This document shows positions 38,211 to 47,566 of a DNA stretch of 64,000 nt, in pieces. The position numbers and the translations under genes were made by a program. Location of the stretch: positions 62,001 to 126,000 of the forward strand of contig CAZSHG010000003.1 in the NCBI GenBank assembly GCA_964606695.1, given 5' to 3'. The notes below the pieces were generated by a model. The model saw only the letters and a list, made by a program, of their open reading frames with translations, was not told the origin of the DNA and made no database searches. The stretch comes from CAZSHG01 sp964606695 [NCBI: uncultured bacterium] (GTDB lineage: Bacteria > UBP14 > UBA6098). How positions within the stretch are numbered: the stretch's first letter is position 1; each line of letters opens with the position of its first letter.

Positions 38211-39012
38211 ATTCGTGAAGATGTCCGGAAGCGGAAACGATTTCGTGGTTATCGACAATCGTAACGGCAAGGTATTAGCTGAAAAGGGAAAACCGGGTTT
38301 CGTTAAAGAAATCTGTCAGCGGAGAGCTTCTATCGGCGCGGACGGAGTGCTTTTGGTCGAAGAAACCGACGTCTCGGATTTCCGTATGCGGTATTTCAAC
38401 GCTGATGGCGGCGAGGTCGAATTTTGCGGCAACGGCGGGAGATGTATCGCGCATTTCGCACATTATGAACTGGGATTCCCACCTAAGGTGGAATTCGATT
38501 CGATGGCCGGGATTGTCTCCGCCGTGGTTGACGGCGATTTCGTCTCGCTCAAGATGCCGCTTGCAGACGAACCGGATGGGCCCTTTTATTTAGATATCGC
38601 AAACGAGAAGATTAAATACTACACGATTAACACCGGAGTGCCGCATGTGGTTATTTTCGTGGATGAACTCGAGAATGTTAAAGTTATAGAAATCGGAAGG
38701 GAGATACGACATTGGAACCGTTTCGCGCCGGAGGGAACCAACGTTGATTTCACAACGTTATCCCGTAATCCCAAATACGATATGGAGATACGCACTTACG
38801 AACGCGGTGTCGAAGACGAGACGCTTGCCTGTGGCACAGGAGTAACCGCTGTAGCCCTGACTGCCGCTAAACTCGGCATAGTCAAACTTCCCGTGCGTGT
38901 TCGGGTGGCTTTACCTGACGTTTTGACGGTGGATAGGGACGTTTCCGGGCGACCGATTTTTTCCGGTGTTGTCAAACGTATTTACAAGGGCGTTTATCGG
39001 GATACATTTTGA
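38203..39012 (+). CDS. dapF: Diaminopimelate epimerase
   Basis: 269 residues. Converts LL- to meso-diaminopimelate for lysine and peptidoglycan synthesis. Both catalytic cysteines are present: Cys75 in FCGNGGRC and a second near residue 210 in LACGTGV. The N-terminal MSGSGNDFVVID and GADGVLL motifs are typical, and length is normal. The start overlaps the preceding gene by 8 bases, and its stop overlaps the TTG start of ecfT, so it is translated within an operon. The neighbours have no metabolic link to it. Confidence 0.96.
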   Translation: MIEFVKMSGSGNDFVVIDNRNGKVLAEKGKPGFVKEICQRRASIGADGVLLVEETDVSDFRMRYFNADGGEVEFCGNGGRCIAHFAHYELGFPPKVEFDSMAGIVSAVVDGDFVSLKMPLADEPDGPFYLDIANEKIKYYTINTGVPHVVIFVDELENVKVIEIGREIRHWNRFAPEGTNVDFTTLSRNPKYDMEIRTYERGVEDETLACGTGVTAVALTAAKLGIVKLPVRVRVALPDVLTVDRDVSGRPIFSGVVKRIYKGVYRDTF

Positions 39013-39809
39013 AACGAGTAATCGCGGGAAGATATATCGAAGGTGATTCGCCGGTCCATCGATTGGACCCGAGGGCGAAAGCGGCGGCGCTTGTGGCATT
39101 TATCGCGTATCTGCTAATCTGGCCGAATATCTTCGGCCACGTGCTGGGATTATGTTTGCTTTATTTTGGAACCCGACTGGCCAGAATCGAGATATCGAGG
39201 GCCGCCGGATTTATAGTTGGAGCACGGTTCTTTTTCTACATGGTCTTTCTGGTGCATACGCTTTTCACACCGGGAACGGGCGGCTACAGCTGGTGGATTT
39301 TTTCTATTTCGGCGGAGGGAATTTTGAACGGTCTACTTTTCGGCATTCGACTGATATGTCTGATATGGACTGCGGCGCTTTTCGGCTGGACGACCTCGCC
39401 GGTGGAACTGGCCGACGGTTTCCGCAAAAGCCTGTCGCCAGTGAGGAGAATCGGGATAAATGTGGACGACATCTCGACCATGCTTTTGCTTTCGATGCGT
39501 TTCGTGCCCGCGCTTATTCAGGATGCGCGGGAGTTAAGATACGCGCAGGAAGCCCGCGGGGCGGAGTTTTTCCTGGGCGGATTAATTCGGCGCGTTAAGT
39601 CGGTAGTGCCGCTAATTATCCCGCTGTTTGTCGGGGCGTTCAGGCGCGCGGATGCCACGGCTATCGCTCTGGAAGTAAGAGGTTACGAATTGGAAGGCGA
39701 ACATACAAGTCTGTATCCGTTGGAGTTCGGTGCCGGCGATTGGGCGGGTATGGCAATTGCGTTGGGTATCGTGGCACTGGGTATCGCAGGCAGAATTATT
39801 TCGATATGA
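39009..39809 (+). CDS. Energy-coupling factor transporter membrane subunit (EcfT/CbiQ-like)
   Basis: 266 residues, TTG start overlapping the dapF stop. An opening of the form SPVHRLDPRAK is the usual EcfT N-terminus; five to six membrane helices follow, and the two cytoplasmic coupling motifs containing ARG/VRG are visible (QEARGAEF and EVRGYEL). EcfT links vitamin- or metal-binding S-components to EcfA ATPases. No EcfA or S-component gene lies nearby, so it is an orphan that must use ATPases encoded elsewhere, or has another role. Confidence 0.85.
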   Translation: MKRVIAGRYIEGDSPVHRLDPRAKAAALVAFIAYLLIWPNIFGHVLGLCLLYFGTRLARIEISRAAGFIVGARFFFYMVFLVHTLFTPGTGGYSWWIFSISAEGILNGLLFGIRLICLIWTAALFGWTTSPVELADGFRKSLSPVRRIGINVDDISTMLLLSMRFVPALIQDARELRYAQEARGAEFFLGGLIRRVKSVVPLIIPLFVGAFRRADATAIALEVRGYELEGEHTSLYPLEFGAGDWAGMAIALGIVALGIAGRIISI

Positions 39810-39852
39810 AAACCTGTTGCGTAAAAGCCGTTGAGAAATTAATTTATAATAG

Positions 39853-40077
39853 ATGTTAGGAAAGAGAAGGACAAGACGAGAATTCAAACTTCGGACGCGG
39901 GAGGAAGAACGTCCGAAGGTCGATACGCAATCCGAGGAGGATAAACGTATCCATATCTCTCCGCCGGATAGGTCGAATTATCCGCGGCTTTTCGATAACT
40001 GGATGATAATCCTTGTTTTCGTACTACTGATTGTCTTTTTGATTTTTATTCTAAGGTGGCTGACTGGAGCGATTTAG
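39853..40077 (+). CDS. Small hypothetical protein with C-terminal membrane helix
   Basis: 74 residues. The N-terminal two thirds are highly charged (RRTRREF, EEERPK), followed by one hydrophobic helix (WMIILVFVLLIVFLIFILRWL) near the C-terminus, a tail-anchored-like layout. A TATAAT two bases before the ATG raises some doubt about the exact start. Its 3' end is 2 bases before the start chosen for the receptor gene. I do not recognise a family. Confidence 0.55.
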   Translation: MLGKRRTRREFKLRTREEERPKVDTQSEEDKRIHISPPDRSNYPRLFDNWMIILVFVLLIVFLIFILRWLTGAI

Positions 40078-40079
40078 AC

Positions 40080-41885
40080 ATGATTCGGACATCGATTAAA
40101 ATAACATTATCGCTAATTCTCGCCGGTTCGATGATTTCTCAAACCGTGGGCAATCGCGCGTCGATTTTTGACGCGGATACGGTTGGTGAAAAAGGGAATG
40201 TAACGCCCGCGGTCTATCCTGTAGAGACCGTGGACATCGATGATTTTGGCTCGTATTCGGCCTCGCAGTTGCCGGAAATACTGAACGCCGAAACATTCGT
40301 GCAGTTCGGCAATCTCACAGTGGACGGTTTTTCGTCGCCCTATATCGATGGGATAAACGGGCTTCTGTCGATGGTCTATTTCGACGGCGTGCCACTCTTT
40401 TCGCCGGGACTGGGGTATTACGATTTGAAATGGTTCCCGATGAACTTGATTAACTCGGTGGACGTTTTAACCGGCGGAAAGGCGCTTCTTTTCGGGCCGG
40501 GAGCGATCGGCGGGGCGATGAATATCTATGTCCATGAAATGCCCTCCAAACAAGATTACACGAGATTATCGGGGCATTGGGGCAACGACGATCACCGGCG
40601 GCTTTACGGGATGTTCCTGAAACGTTTCGACGAGAGGTTCGGATTTGGGGTTAGCGCTTCGGAAATAACCGAGGATGGTCTATCTGACGACAACCATTCC
40701 GCACGAAACAGGAATTTCTCCGCGATTATCCGGGGAGGCATGTCCGATTTCGATTTGCGCGTATTCGGATGTCGTCACGAGGGATTGAACACGGGGGCGA
40801 ATCTCATGGAATATGATTCTCTGAACGTTGTGCGCATGGAGGACGACCATAGGATTTTCGACGCGAAATTGGATTATAAAGTGAAAACGGGAGATTTCTC
40901 GTTGCGTTACAATCACCAGGATTATTTGCGGGAATATTTTTACGAGGACGAAACGACATTCGATTCGTGGGAAGATAATGTGGACGGCGTTATTGGAGCA
41001 TACGACTATTCATCGTCGGGAACACGATTGAGCCACTTAAAAATCCAGGGAGATTACTTCGTCTATACTGTAAGGGATTTAGAACCCGATTTCGATTTCA
41101 TTCGCTGGAAGGGCGGCGGCAATGCGTCGTTGGGATTAAATTTCGGTAATACAGCATTTGACGTGGGTCTTTATGCCGAAAAATGGGAAGAACGCGATTT
41201 ACAAGTCTATCCTGAAATTTCGATAGTGTCCGATATAAATAAATCATATACGCTTTTCGCAAGCGGAGGTTACGGCAAAGCACCGCCGATTACCTCGATG
41301 AGTTTCTCGACATATTGGGTTTCAGATTTCGACGCGTTCTATACCGGCGAGGGTGGATTTTTCTATCGTCAGGGAGACGGTTTCGATTTATATGCCAAAG
41401 GATTCTATACGAAACATGAGAATTCTCCCTACTATATTCTATTCGACTCTACGTCTCCGGAAGAATTTCCACTCGATACGTTAACCGAGATTTACGGCGT
41501 TCAAACTCGTGCCGAATACAGGCCTGACGAGCTTTTCCTTCTGGGAGTCAGATATAACTGGAACAAGGCCAAACACGACATCACAGGTTTGCCGGAGCAT
41601 TTCATTCAGGCTTATACCGAGGAAAAGCGTTTTTACAGCAACGATGAGTTCTCGATTACACTCCGCTTGGAAGCGGACGGTTACCTCAACCTGCCCGATG
41701 ACTCACCCGATGTCGCCGTGGTGAGGTGCAGAGGTAATTTCGAATATCTCGGATTTTCTATTTTTGGTTTATATGAATATGCCCTCGTGAACGACGAGGG
41801 CTGGGATAACGGGTCATATACTCTAACCGAACTAATGCCCGGCAGTCGCTGGCGCGCTGGCGTCGAGTGGGGTTTAATAGACTGA
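40080..41885 (+). CDS. TonB-dependent receptor-like outer-membrane protein
   Basis: 601 residues from the ATG at 40080, with GGAG 10 bases upstream and a signal peptide (IKITLSLILAGSMISQTVG). An alternative GTG at 40056 would overlap the small gene. Residues ~45-165 form a plug-like domain (SQLPEILNAETFVQFG, INSVDVLTGGKALLFGPGAIGGAMNIY), the common TonB receptor pattern; the remainder has alternating aromatic strands of a barrel. At about 600 residues it is on the small side, and no clear TonB box is visible. Substrate unknown; no transporter genes adjoin it. It converges with the XRE gene, only 2 bases apart. Confidence 0.8.
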   Translation: MIRTSIKITLSLILAGSMISQTVGNRASIFDADTVGEKGNVTPAVYPVETVDIDDFGSYSASQLPEILNAETFVQFGNLTVDGFSSPYIDGINGLLSMVYFDGVPLFSPGLGYYDLKWFPMNLINSVDVLTGGKALLFGPGAIGGAMNIYVHEMPSKQDYTRLSGHWGNDDHRRLYGMFLKRFDERFGFGVSASEITEDGLSDDNHSARNRNFSAIIRGGMSDFDLRVFGCRHEGLNTGANLMEYDSLNVVRMEDDHRIFDAKLDYKVKTGDFSLRYNHQDYLREYFYEDETTFDSWEDNVDGVIGAYDYSSSGTRLSHLKIQGDYFVYTVRDLEPDFDFIRWKGGGNASLGLNFGNTAFDVGLYAEKWEERDLQVYPEISIVSDINKSYTLFASGGYGKAPPITSMSFSTYWVSDFDAFYTGEGGFFYRQGDGFDLYAKGFYTKHENSPYYILFDSTSPEEFPLDTLTEIYGVQTRAEYRPDELFLLGVRYNWNKAKHDITGLPEHFIQAYTEEKRFYSNDEFSITLRLEADGYLNLPDDSPDVAVVRCRGNFEYLGFSIFGLYEYALVNDEGWDNGSYTLTELMPGSRWRAGVEWGLID

Positions 41886-41887
41886 GG

Positions 41888-42292
41888 TCAGCGAGTCTCC
41901 TCCAATTTTTCGATTATTTCCAGGATTATATCGAGGTCGGTTCTGGATAAGTCCGCCAGCCTGCTGAGTATGTTGTGTCTCTTCACCAGGTTACGCTCTT
42001 TTTCCGTTACGGATATGACGTTTTCAGAATCGTCTTCGAACAATTCGCATCTCAATTGTTCTATTAATTCATCTGTAGGTTCGAGAGTAGTTTCCTCGCC
42101 AAGAATGAGGTAGTCGGTGGAAGTTTCGAGGATTTTCGCCATTCTTCCGACAATTCTGTAATTCGGTTTGTTGCGATTTCTCTCTATAAAAGAAATAAGT
42201 CCAGGACTTGTGCCTATCAGCTTGGCAAATTGGCGCTGTGATATGCCCCGTTGCTGTCTCAATCGCATTACTCTGTCACCTAATTGCTCCAT
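41888..42292 (-). CDS. XRE-family helix-turn-helix regulator
   Basis: 134 residues. A Cro/CI-type helix-turn-helix spans residues ~8-62 (GISQRQFAKLIGTSPGLISFIERN), followed by an acidic linker and a helical ~65-residue C-terminus of unknown function, perhaps for dimerisation. AGGAGG lies 5 bases upstream of the ATG and a near-consensus promoter precedes it. It has no obvious target nearby; the divergent upstream region also serves no plus-strand gene, so its regulon is probably elsewhere. Confidence 0.87.
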   Translation of the reverse strand: MEQLGDRVMRLRQQRGISQRQFAKLIGTSPGLISFIERNRNKPNYRIVGRMAKILETSTDYLILGEETTLEPTDELIEQLRCELFEDDSENVISVTEKERNLVKRHNILSRLADLSRTDLDIILEIIEKLEETR

Positions 42293-42322
42293 AATTCCTC
42301 CTGAAAAACTCTATAGCTAATT

Positions 42323-42351
42323 AAATTAAAGGAAATAGGCGTTTCTGTCAA
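42323..42351 (-). promoter_or_regulatory. Sigma-70 promoter for the XRE regulator
   Basis: On the minus strand, TTGACA, a 17-base spacer and TAATTT. Perfect -35 and spacing; one of the best promoter matches in the window. Confidence 0.65.
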
Positions 42352-42463
42352 GGGGGAAATTAATATTTTAATATACCCATAAACATCATAACAATAAGAT
42401 TCAGGCCTATTTTTTATCGTCTGAAAGACATAATTAAAGAATTAGTATCGTTTTTTTGAGCGA

Positions 42464-44671
42464 TTATAATCCGCCGGAACGCCTCGGCGTTTTTCTCGAA
42501 CCGCCGAGGTTCGGTCGGTCTTCGTCGTCTGGGGAAGATTTACCGTCGGAGAAGGCGGGGATTCTATCGGACGAATGGAATGCGGGCGGGCAGTAATCCG
42601 TAGGCTGAGTGCCGGCTACAAAGACTTCATGGACGACGTCCTCGCATTGGTTGGTCGCGAGTTTGTGGCTTTCTTTGCATATATCGACGAAAACGACCTT
42701 TCCCGATGGTATCTCGAAATCTTTGACCTTCGTTCCGTCCAGGGAATACATCATGTATTGCGTCCATATCGGCAGAGCCGCGCGTGCTCCGGTCATATTA
42801 TCGCCTATCGGAGTGGAGTAATCGTCGTAGCCAACCTGGACGCCACAGCATAAATCCGGGGTAAAGCCCACAAACCATGCATCGGAATAGTCGTTCGTGG
42901 TGCCGGTTTTACCACCTGCGGGGCGGTCGAATCCATACAAGCGCGACGGATACCCTGTGCCGTGATCTACCACGGTTTGAAGCAAACTCGTCATAACGTA
43001 AGCCGTGGCCGGTGAAAGGACCTCGGCCTTGGTTGGTTTGGCTTCTTCGATAATCTTGCCGTCACGATCGACTATTTTGAGGACGGCGATCGGTTCGACG
43101 CGGACGCCGAGGTTTGGGAAAACGGAATACGCTTTGACCATATCTATTAATTTTACGTCGCTCGTCCCCATAGCTATCGACAGATATGGTTCCAGCGGCG
43201 TTGTTATTCCCGTTTTCTGGGCATACCATACGACTCTTTTGGGGCCGACCGCATCGCAAAGCTTAACTGTAGCGACGTTTCGGCTGGCTCTCAGGGCTTC
43301 TCTGATTGTTATTGTTCCTTTGTATTCGTGGTCGTAGTTCTGTGGACGCCACAACTCGCCATCCTCCATAGGATAGACTTTGGGGGTATCGAGTAAGGTA
43401 TCGACGGGAGTCCATCCATTGTCTATAGCGGCGGTATAAACGAAGGGTTTGAACGCACTCCCCGCCTGTCTTCCCCCCTGAACGGCGCGATTATATTGGC
43501 TTTCCTCGAAATCTTTTCCGCCTATCATGGTACGTATTTCGCCTGTAGCCGGCACCATAGACAACAGCGCACCCTGGAGTTCTTTCCACTGGCGCACTGA
43601 ATCACCGGCGGTAGAATCATAGACCATTTCGGTGTAGATGGGATCGTCCTCTTTGTGGATTTTCCTCTGCCATTTCTCCAGAGCATCGACTTTTTTCACG
43701 AAGAAGCTGTCTGCTATTTGCTGGTGTTTCCAGTTCAACGTTGTATATATCGTTATTCCGCGCTCATAGAGGTAGCTGTCGCCGTATTTCAGCTCGATAT
43801 ATCTCCTGACGTATTCCACGAAATAGGGGGCTTTCCACGAGGATGTTTCCTCTTCGTAGTTAACATATAGCGATTCGGCGCACAGACTGTCGTATTGCGC
43901 CTGATCGATCATATCGTTAGCGAGCATTCTGCCCAGGACTATATTCCTTCTGCCTTTCAATTTGTCCGGGTTATTGATGTATCTGCTTGGGGCTTGAAGA
44001 AGACCTGCTATGGTGGCCGCTTCGCGGACTTCCACGGAATCCGCGCTTTTTCCGAAGAAGAAACGCGAGGCCGCTTCGACGCCGTAACAGCCCTTGCCGA
44101 GATATTGCTGATTGAGGAACAGTTCGAGTATCTCGTCTTTGCAATAGCTTCTTTCGAGTTTCAGGGCGGTGAGCGCCTCGCGGATTTTTCTTTTAATAAG
44201 TTTCTCTCGAGTTAGGAAAAGCGATCTCGTCAACTGTTGGGTAACCGTTGAACCGCCCTGCGAACGTCTGCCGGACTTTATGTTTGCTATAATGGCGCGT
44301 AGGATCGCCCAGCTATCCACGCCCCAGTGGCTCTTGAATCTCTCGTCCTCCGTGGCGAGAACGGCATCTACAGTATTCGGCGATATCTCATCGATGCTAA
44401 CCCAGATTCTCTTCTCGCCCGCGAATTCCGCGATAAGCTCGTCATCTACGGAATAGACTTTCGTGACGAGTGCGGGGGTATAGTCCTCCAGAACTCTTGG
44501 ATCGGGAAGTTGGGGAGAATACAGGACATAAACTATAAAAAGTAGTAACGCGGGGCCGATTAATCCTATTATCAGACCGGCGCAAAGAACGATAAAGGCT
44601 TTGCCGGGAACGAATCCTTTGCCCGTCTCTTCGCGGATTCTATAGACCTGTCTCCTAAATGCTCTTTCCAT
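42464..44671 (-). CDS. Class A penicillin-binding protein (PBP1A-like)
   Basis: 735 residues. A transmembrane anchor (~residues 24-51) is followed by a GT51 transglycosylase domain with the catalytic Glu in ATEDERF (Glu108) and the GGSTVTQQL motif, then a transpeptidase domain with SxxK in GSAFKPF (~Ser406), SRN and KTGTTNDYSDAW (~585). All catalytic residues are intact. It polymerises and cross-links peptidoglycan at the inner membrane. The C-terminus is a short polar, Pro/Gly-rich tail. The start codon lies only 9 bases from a consensus -10, with no ribosome-binding site, suggesting a leaderless transcript. Confidence 0.93.
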   Translation of the reverse strand: MERAFRRQVYRIREETGKGFVPGKAFIVLCAGLIIGLIGPALLLFIVYVLYSPQLPDPRVLEDYTPALVTKVYSVDDELIAEFAGEKRIWVSIDEISPNTVDAVLATEDERFKSHWGVDSWAILRAIIANIKSGRRSQGGSTVTQQLTRSLFLTREKLIKRKIREALTALKLERSYCKDEILELFLNQQYLGKGCYGVEAASRFFFGKSADSVEVREAATIAGLLQAPSRYINNPDKLKGRRNIVLGRMLANDMIDQAQYDSLCAESLYVNYEEETSSWKAPYFVEYVRRYIELKYGDSYLYERGITIYTTLNWKHQQIADSFFVKKVDALEKWQRKIHKEDDPIYTEMVYDSTAGDSVRQWKELQGALLSMVPATGEIRTMIGGKDFEESQYNRAVQGGRQAGSAFKPFVYTAAIDNGWTPVDTLLDTPKVYPMEDGELWRPQNYDHEYKGTITIREALRASRNVATVKLCDAVGPKRVVWYAQKTGITTPLEPYLSIAMGTSDVKLIDMVKAYSVFPNLGVRVEPIAVLKIVDRDGKIIEEAKPTKAEVLSPATAYVMTSLLQTVVDHGTGYPSRLYGFDRPAGGKTGTTNDYSDAWFVGFTPDLCCGVQVGYDDYSTPIGDNMTGARAALPIWTQYMMYSLDGTKVKDFEIPSGKVVFVDICKESHKLATNQCEDVVHEVFVAGTQPTDYCPPAFHSSDRIPAFSDGKSSPDDEDRPNLGGSRKTPRRSGGL

Positions 44672-44680
44672 AGTCGTCTA

Positions 44681-44709
44681 ATTATATATTATTATCATAC
44701 AGAAAGCAA
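44681..44709 (-). promoter_or_regulatory. Sigma-70 promoter for PBP1A
   Basis: On the minus strand, TTGCTT, a 17-base spacer and a perfect TATAAT. The predicted start point is about 3 bases before the ATG. Confidence 0.6.
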
Positions 44710-44816
44710 GCCAAAGAGACATGAAAAAACATAGTTGCTATTAGTTATCGAATGGTTATTTTGAATAAATATGGAGTCGCAGGCTAACTGACGATTGAAA
44801 ATTATGAAAGGATAAT

Positions 44817-45860
44817 ATGAGCGAATTCAGACACGATCCGGTGCAGAAAAGATGGGTAATAATAGCTGTCGAGAGGAGTCGGCGTCCGTCAGATTTTAAG
44901 ATTGAGAAACTTGAGGGCGGCGGCGAGGGTTTTTGCCCCTTTTGTTACGGTAACGAGGATAAAACTCCGCCGGAAATTATGTCTTCACGCGATCCCGGAA
45001 CGGAAAAGGACAAACCCGGATGGCAGATACGTGTAATCCCGAATAAATTCCCCGCGCTGGCTATCGAGGGCGAGATTAACAGGCGCGGCCTGGGGATTTT
45101 CGACATGATGAACGGTATTGGTGCGCACGAGGTGATAGTCGAAACACCGAAACACGATCTTCACATGGGCGACATGGAAGTGGATCATCTGGCGAATATA
45201 GTTCGGATTTACCGCGAGAGGATAAACGATCTTCACAAGGACGAACGGTTGCGCTACGTGTTAATATTCAAGAACCACGGCAAGGTCGCCGGTGCGAGTT
45301 TAACTCACCCACACACCCAGATTATTTCCACGCCGATTACTCCGCGGACAATCGCAACCGAGCTCGACAGCGCGCGCGAACATTTCCTCGCCAAGGAACG
45401 ATGTCTTTTCTGCGATATTATCAATCAGGAATTGGCACTGAAGGATAGAATAGTGGAGATCAACGAGGATTTCGTCGTGATAGCGCCATTCGCAAGCCGA
45501 TTTCCTTTTGAAATGTGGATTATGCCGCGTCAGCACATGCACGATTATACACTGCTTTCGGACAGCCAGCTAAAGCCGTTTGCAAAGATGCTTCGCAACA
45601 CGCTCTATCGGCTTAAGTTATCTCTCGGCGACCCACCGTTCAATTTCGTCCTTCACACCGCTCCTAACCCGGTTCACAGGCCCGGCAAACCGAATTATTG
45701 GTCAACGTTGAAATACGATTACCACTGGCACGTTGAGATCATTCCAAGGCTAACCAAGGTCGCCGGATTCGAATGGGGCACCGGTTTTTATATCAATCCC
45801 ACGCCGCCCGAAGTCGCCTCGGAATATCTTCGCAGTATCAAAATCGAGGATGGAGAATAG
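44817..45860 (+). CDS. galT: Galactose-1-phosphate uridylyltransferase
   Basis: 347 residues. The nucleophile motif HPHTQ is at residues 164-168, with His166 at the same number as in E. coli GalT. CPFC near residue 40 and HWHVEIIPR near the end supply zinc and iron site residues. It exchanges UMP between hexose-1-phosphates in the Leloir pathway. An AAAGGA element precedes the ATG. The GH57 branching-enzyme gene follows 2 bases after the stop, so the pair may link hexose phosphates to storage polysaccharide. Some FCB relatives use this enzyme as a broader hexose-1-phosphate uridylyltransferase, so the substrate is not certain. Confidence 0.9.
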   Translation: MSEFRHDPVQKRWVIIAVERSRRPSDFKIEKLEGGGEGFCPFCYGNEDKTPPEIMSSRDPGTEKDKPGWQIRVIPNKFPALAIEGEINRRGLGIFDMMNGIGAHEVIVETPKHDLHMGDMEVDHLANIVRIYRERINDLHKDERLRYVLIFKNHGKVAGASLTHPHTQIISTPITPRTIATELDSAREHFLAKERCLFCDIINQELALKDRIVEINEDFVVIAPFASRFPFEMWIMPRQHMHDYTLLSDSQLKPFAKMLRNTLYRLKLSLGDPPFNFVLHTAPNPVHRPGKPNYWSTLKYDYHWHVEIIPRLTKVAGFEWGTGFYINPTPPEVASEYLRSIKIEDGE

Positions 45861-45862
45861 TC

Positions 45863-47566
45863 ATGGAACGTAAACTACACTTCGTCTTGCATTCACATTT
45901 ACCCTATGTCCTCGGGCACGGCACCTGGCCGCACGGCACGGACTGGCTGTTTGAAGCCGCCGCCGAGACGTATATTCCACTTCTTCGGGAATTCCGAAAA
46001 TTAGACGAGGAGGGTGTTCCGTATAAACTGAGTATCGGCCTTACCCCCGTATTAAGCGAGCAGTTGGCGCATAAACAGTTTATCGCCGGATTCGAATCTT
46101 ACCTGGATCAAAAGATAGCAGACGCCCGCCAGAACCGCGAAGCATTCCTGGCGGTGGGCGAAAAGATTATGGCGAACCTCGCGGAGATGTGGGAAAACGA
46201 ATACAGTGATGTCAAACATTTCTTCGAGCATATTCTGCACCGCGATATAATAAGAGGATTCAGGGGATTACAGGACAAAGGCCCCCTCGAGATTATCACG
46301 TGTGCGGCAACGCACGGTTATCTGCCTTTACTCGGCACCGACGAATCCGTTCGAGCTCAGGTAAAAGCGGGCGTGGACAGTTACAAGAGGCTTTTCGGAC
46401 GTGCCCCAAGAGGTTTCTGGATGCCGGAATGCGCATACAGGCCGGCTTACGAATGGAAACCGCCAGTTGGCCAATATGAATCCTTTATTAGAGAGGGTGT
46501 GGAAGAGGTTTTACACGATGCCGGGATAGAATGGACTGTCGCCGATTCGCATCTCCTCACGGGCGGCGAGACTAAAGGCGTTTACATCGATCGTTACAAA
46601 GCTTTGAAGGCACTCTGGGCGAGATTCGCAGAGTCATATACTTCAGCCGAAAATAACGCTCAAAAAAAGGACGTGCACAGACCGTATATGGTTACTTCGA
46701 CTGGAAAAGCTGTGGGAACGGCAGTTTTCTTCCGCGACCCCGATACGAGCCTTCAGATATGGTCGGGCGAATGGGGTTATCCGGGCAATCCTGCTTATCT
46801 CGATTTCCACAAAAAACATTTTCCGGGTGGACATAGATACTGGCGAGTTACGGATAGCAAAGCTGACCTGGCGGACAAGGAGATTTACCGTCCCGAATGG
46901 ATCCAGCAGACTATCGAAGACCAGGCGGCGCATTTCGCCGAATTGGTTGCGGAGAATCTGTCGGGCGGCGGAATACTTACCGCGCCTTTCGACGCAGAGC
47001 TATTCGGTCATTGGTGGTTCGAAGGGCCACGGTGGCTGGCTCAGGTGGCGAGAAATATAGCTAAGATCGAGGGAATCCAGATGACTACGGGATCGGAGAT
47101 ACTAAGCGAAGAACCGCCCACCGAAGTCCTCAGTATGCCGGAAGGTTCATGGGGTCAGGGCGGATTCCATTACATCTGGCTGAACGAATGGACGGAATGG
47201 ACGTGGAAGCATATCTATAAAGCCGAAAACCGGATGGTCGAACTCGTGGAGAAGTGGGTTGAAGACGGCGAGAATAGCGAAATCGGCGAAATCCTTACAC
47301 AGGCCGGTAGAGAATTACTCCTGCTGGAATCAAGCGACTGGCAATTCCTCATCAGCACCTGGTCGGCACGCGATTACGCTGAGAATAGAATAAGTTTTCA
47401 CATGGACGCCTTCGAGCATCTGGCCAATAGCGTAGAAACTCTTCTTGCCGGGAAGAAGTTATCTTCCGAGGATCATACGCGATATATCTTACTTTCCGAA
47501 CAGGACGACGCATTCCCCGATCTGGACGTGCGATATTGGTTACGAAAGAAGAAAGAGTCGCGATAA
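45863..47566 (+). CDS. GH57 family 1,4-alpha-glucan branching enzyme
   Basis: 567 residues from the ATG at 45863; a longer frame from 45773 lies inside galT. The GH57 opening HSHLPYV (residues 10-16), the nucleophile Glu189 in WMPECAY and an acid/base Asp near 377 in FDAELFGHWW match GH57 branching enzymes, including the conserved Trp-rich FGHWWFEGP region. The C-terminal ~150 residues are helical (DUF1957-like). It forms alpha-1,6 branches in glycogen-like polymers in the cytoplasm. The stop codon overlaps the next ATG (TAATG). Confidence 0.88.
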   Translation: MERKLHFVLHSHLPYVLGHGTWPHGTDWLFEAAAETYIPLLREFRKLDEEGVPYKLSIGLTPVLSEQLAHKQFIAGFESYLDQKIADARQNREAFLAVGEKIMANLAEMWENEYSDVKHFFEHILHRDIIRGFRGLQDKGPLEIITCAATHGYLPLLGTDESVRAQVKAGVDSYKRLFGRAPRGFWMPECAYRPAYEWKPPVGQYESFIREGVEEVLHDAGIEWTVADSHLLTGGETKGVYIDRYKALKALWARFAESYTSAENNAQKKDVHRPYMVTSTGKAVGTAVFFRDPDTSLQIWSGEWGYPGNPAYLDFHKKHFPGGHRYWRVTDSKADLADKEIYRPEWIQQTIEDQAAHFAELVAENLSGGGILTAPFDAELFGHWWFEGPRWLAQVARNIAKIEGIQMTTGSEILSEEPPTEVLSMPEGSWGQGGFHYIWLNEWTEWTWKHIYKAENRMVELVEKWVEDGENSEIGEILTQAGRELLLLESSDWQFLISTWSARDYAENRISFHMDAFEHLANSVETLLAGKKLSSEDHTRYILLSEQDDAFPDLDVRYWLRKKKESR

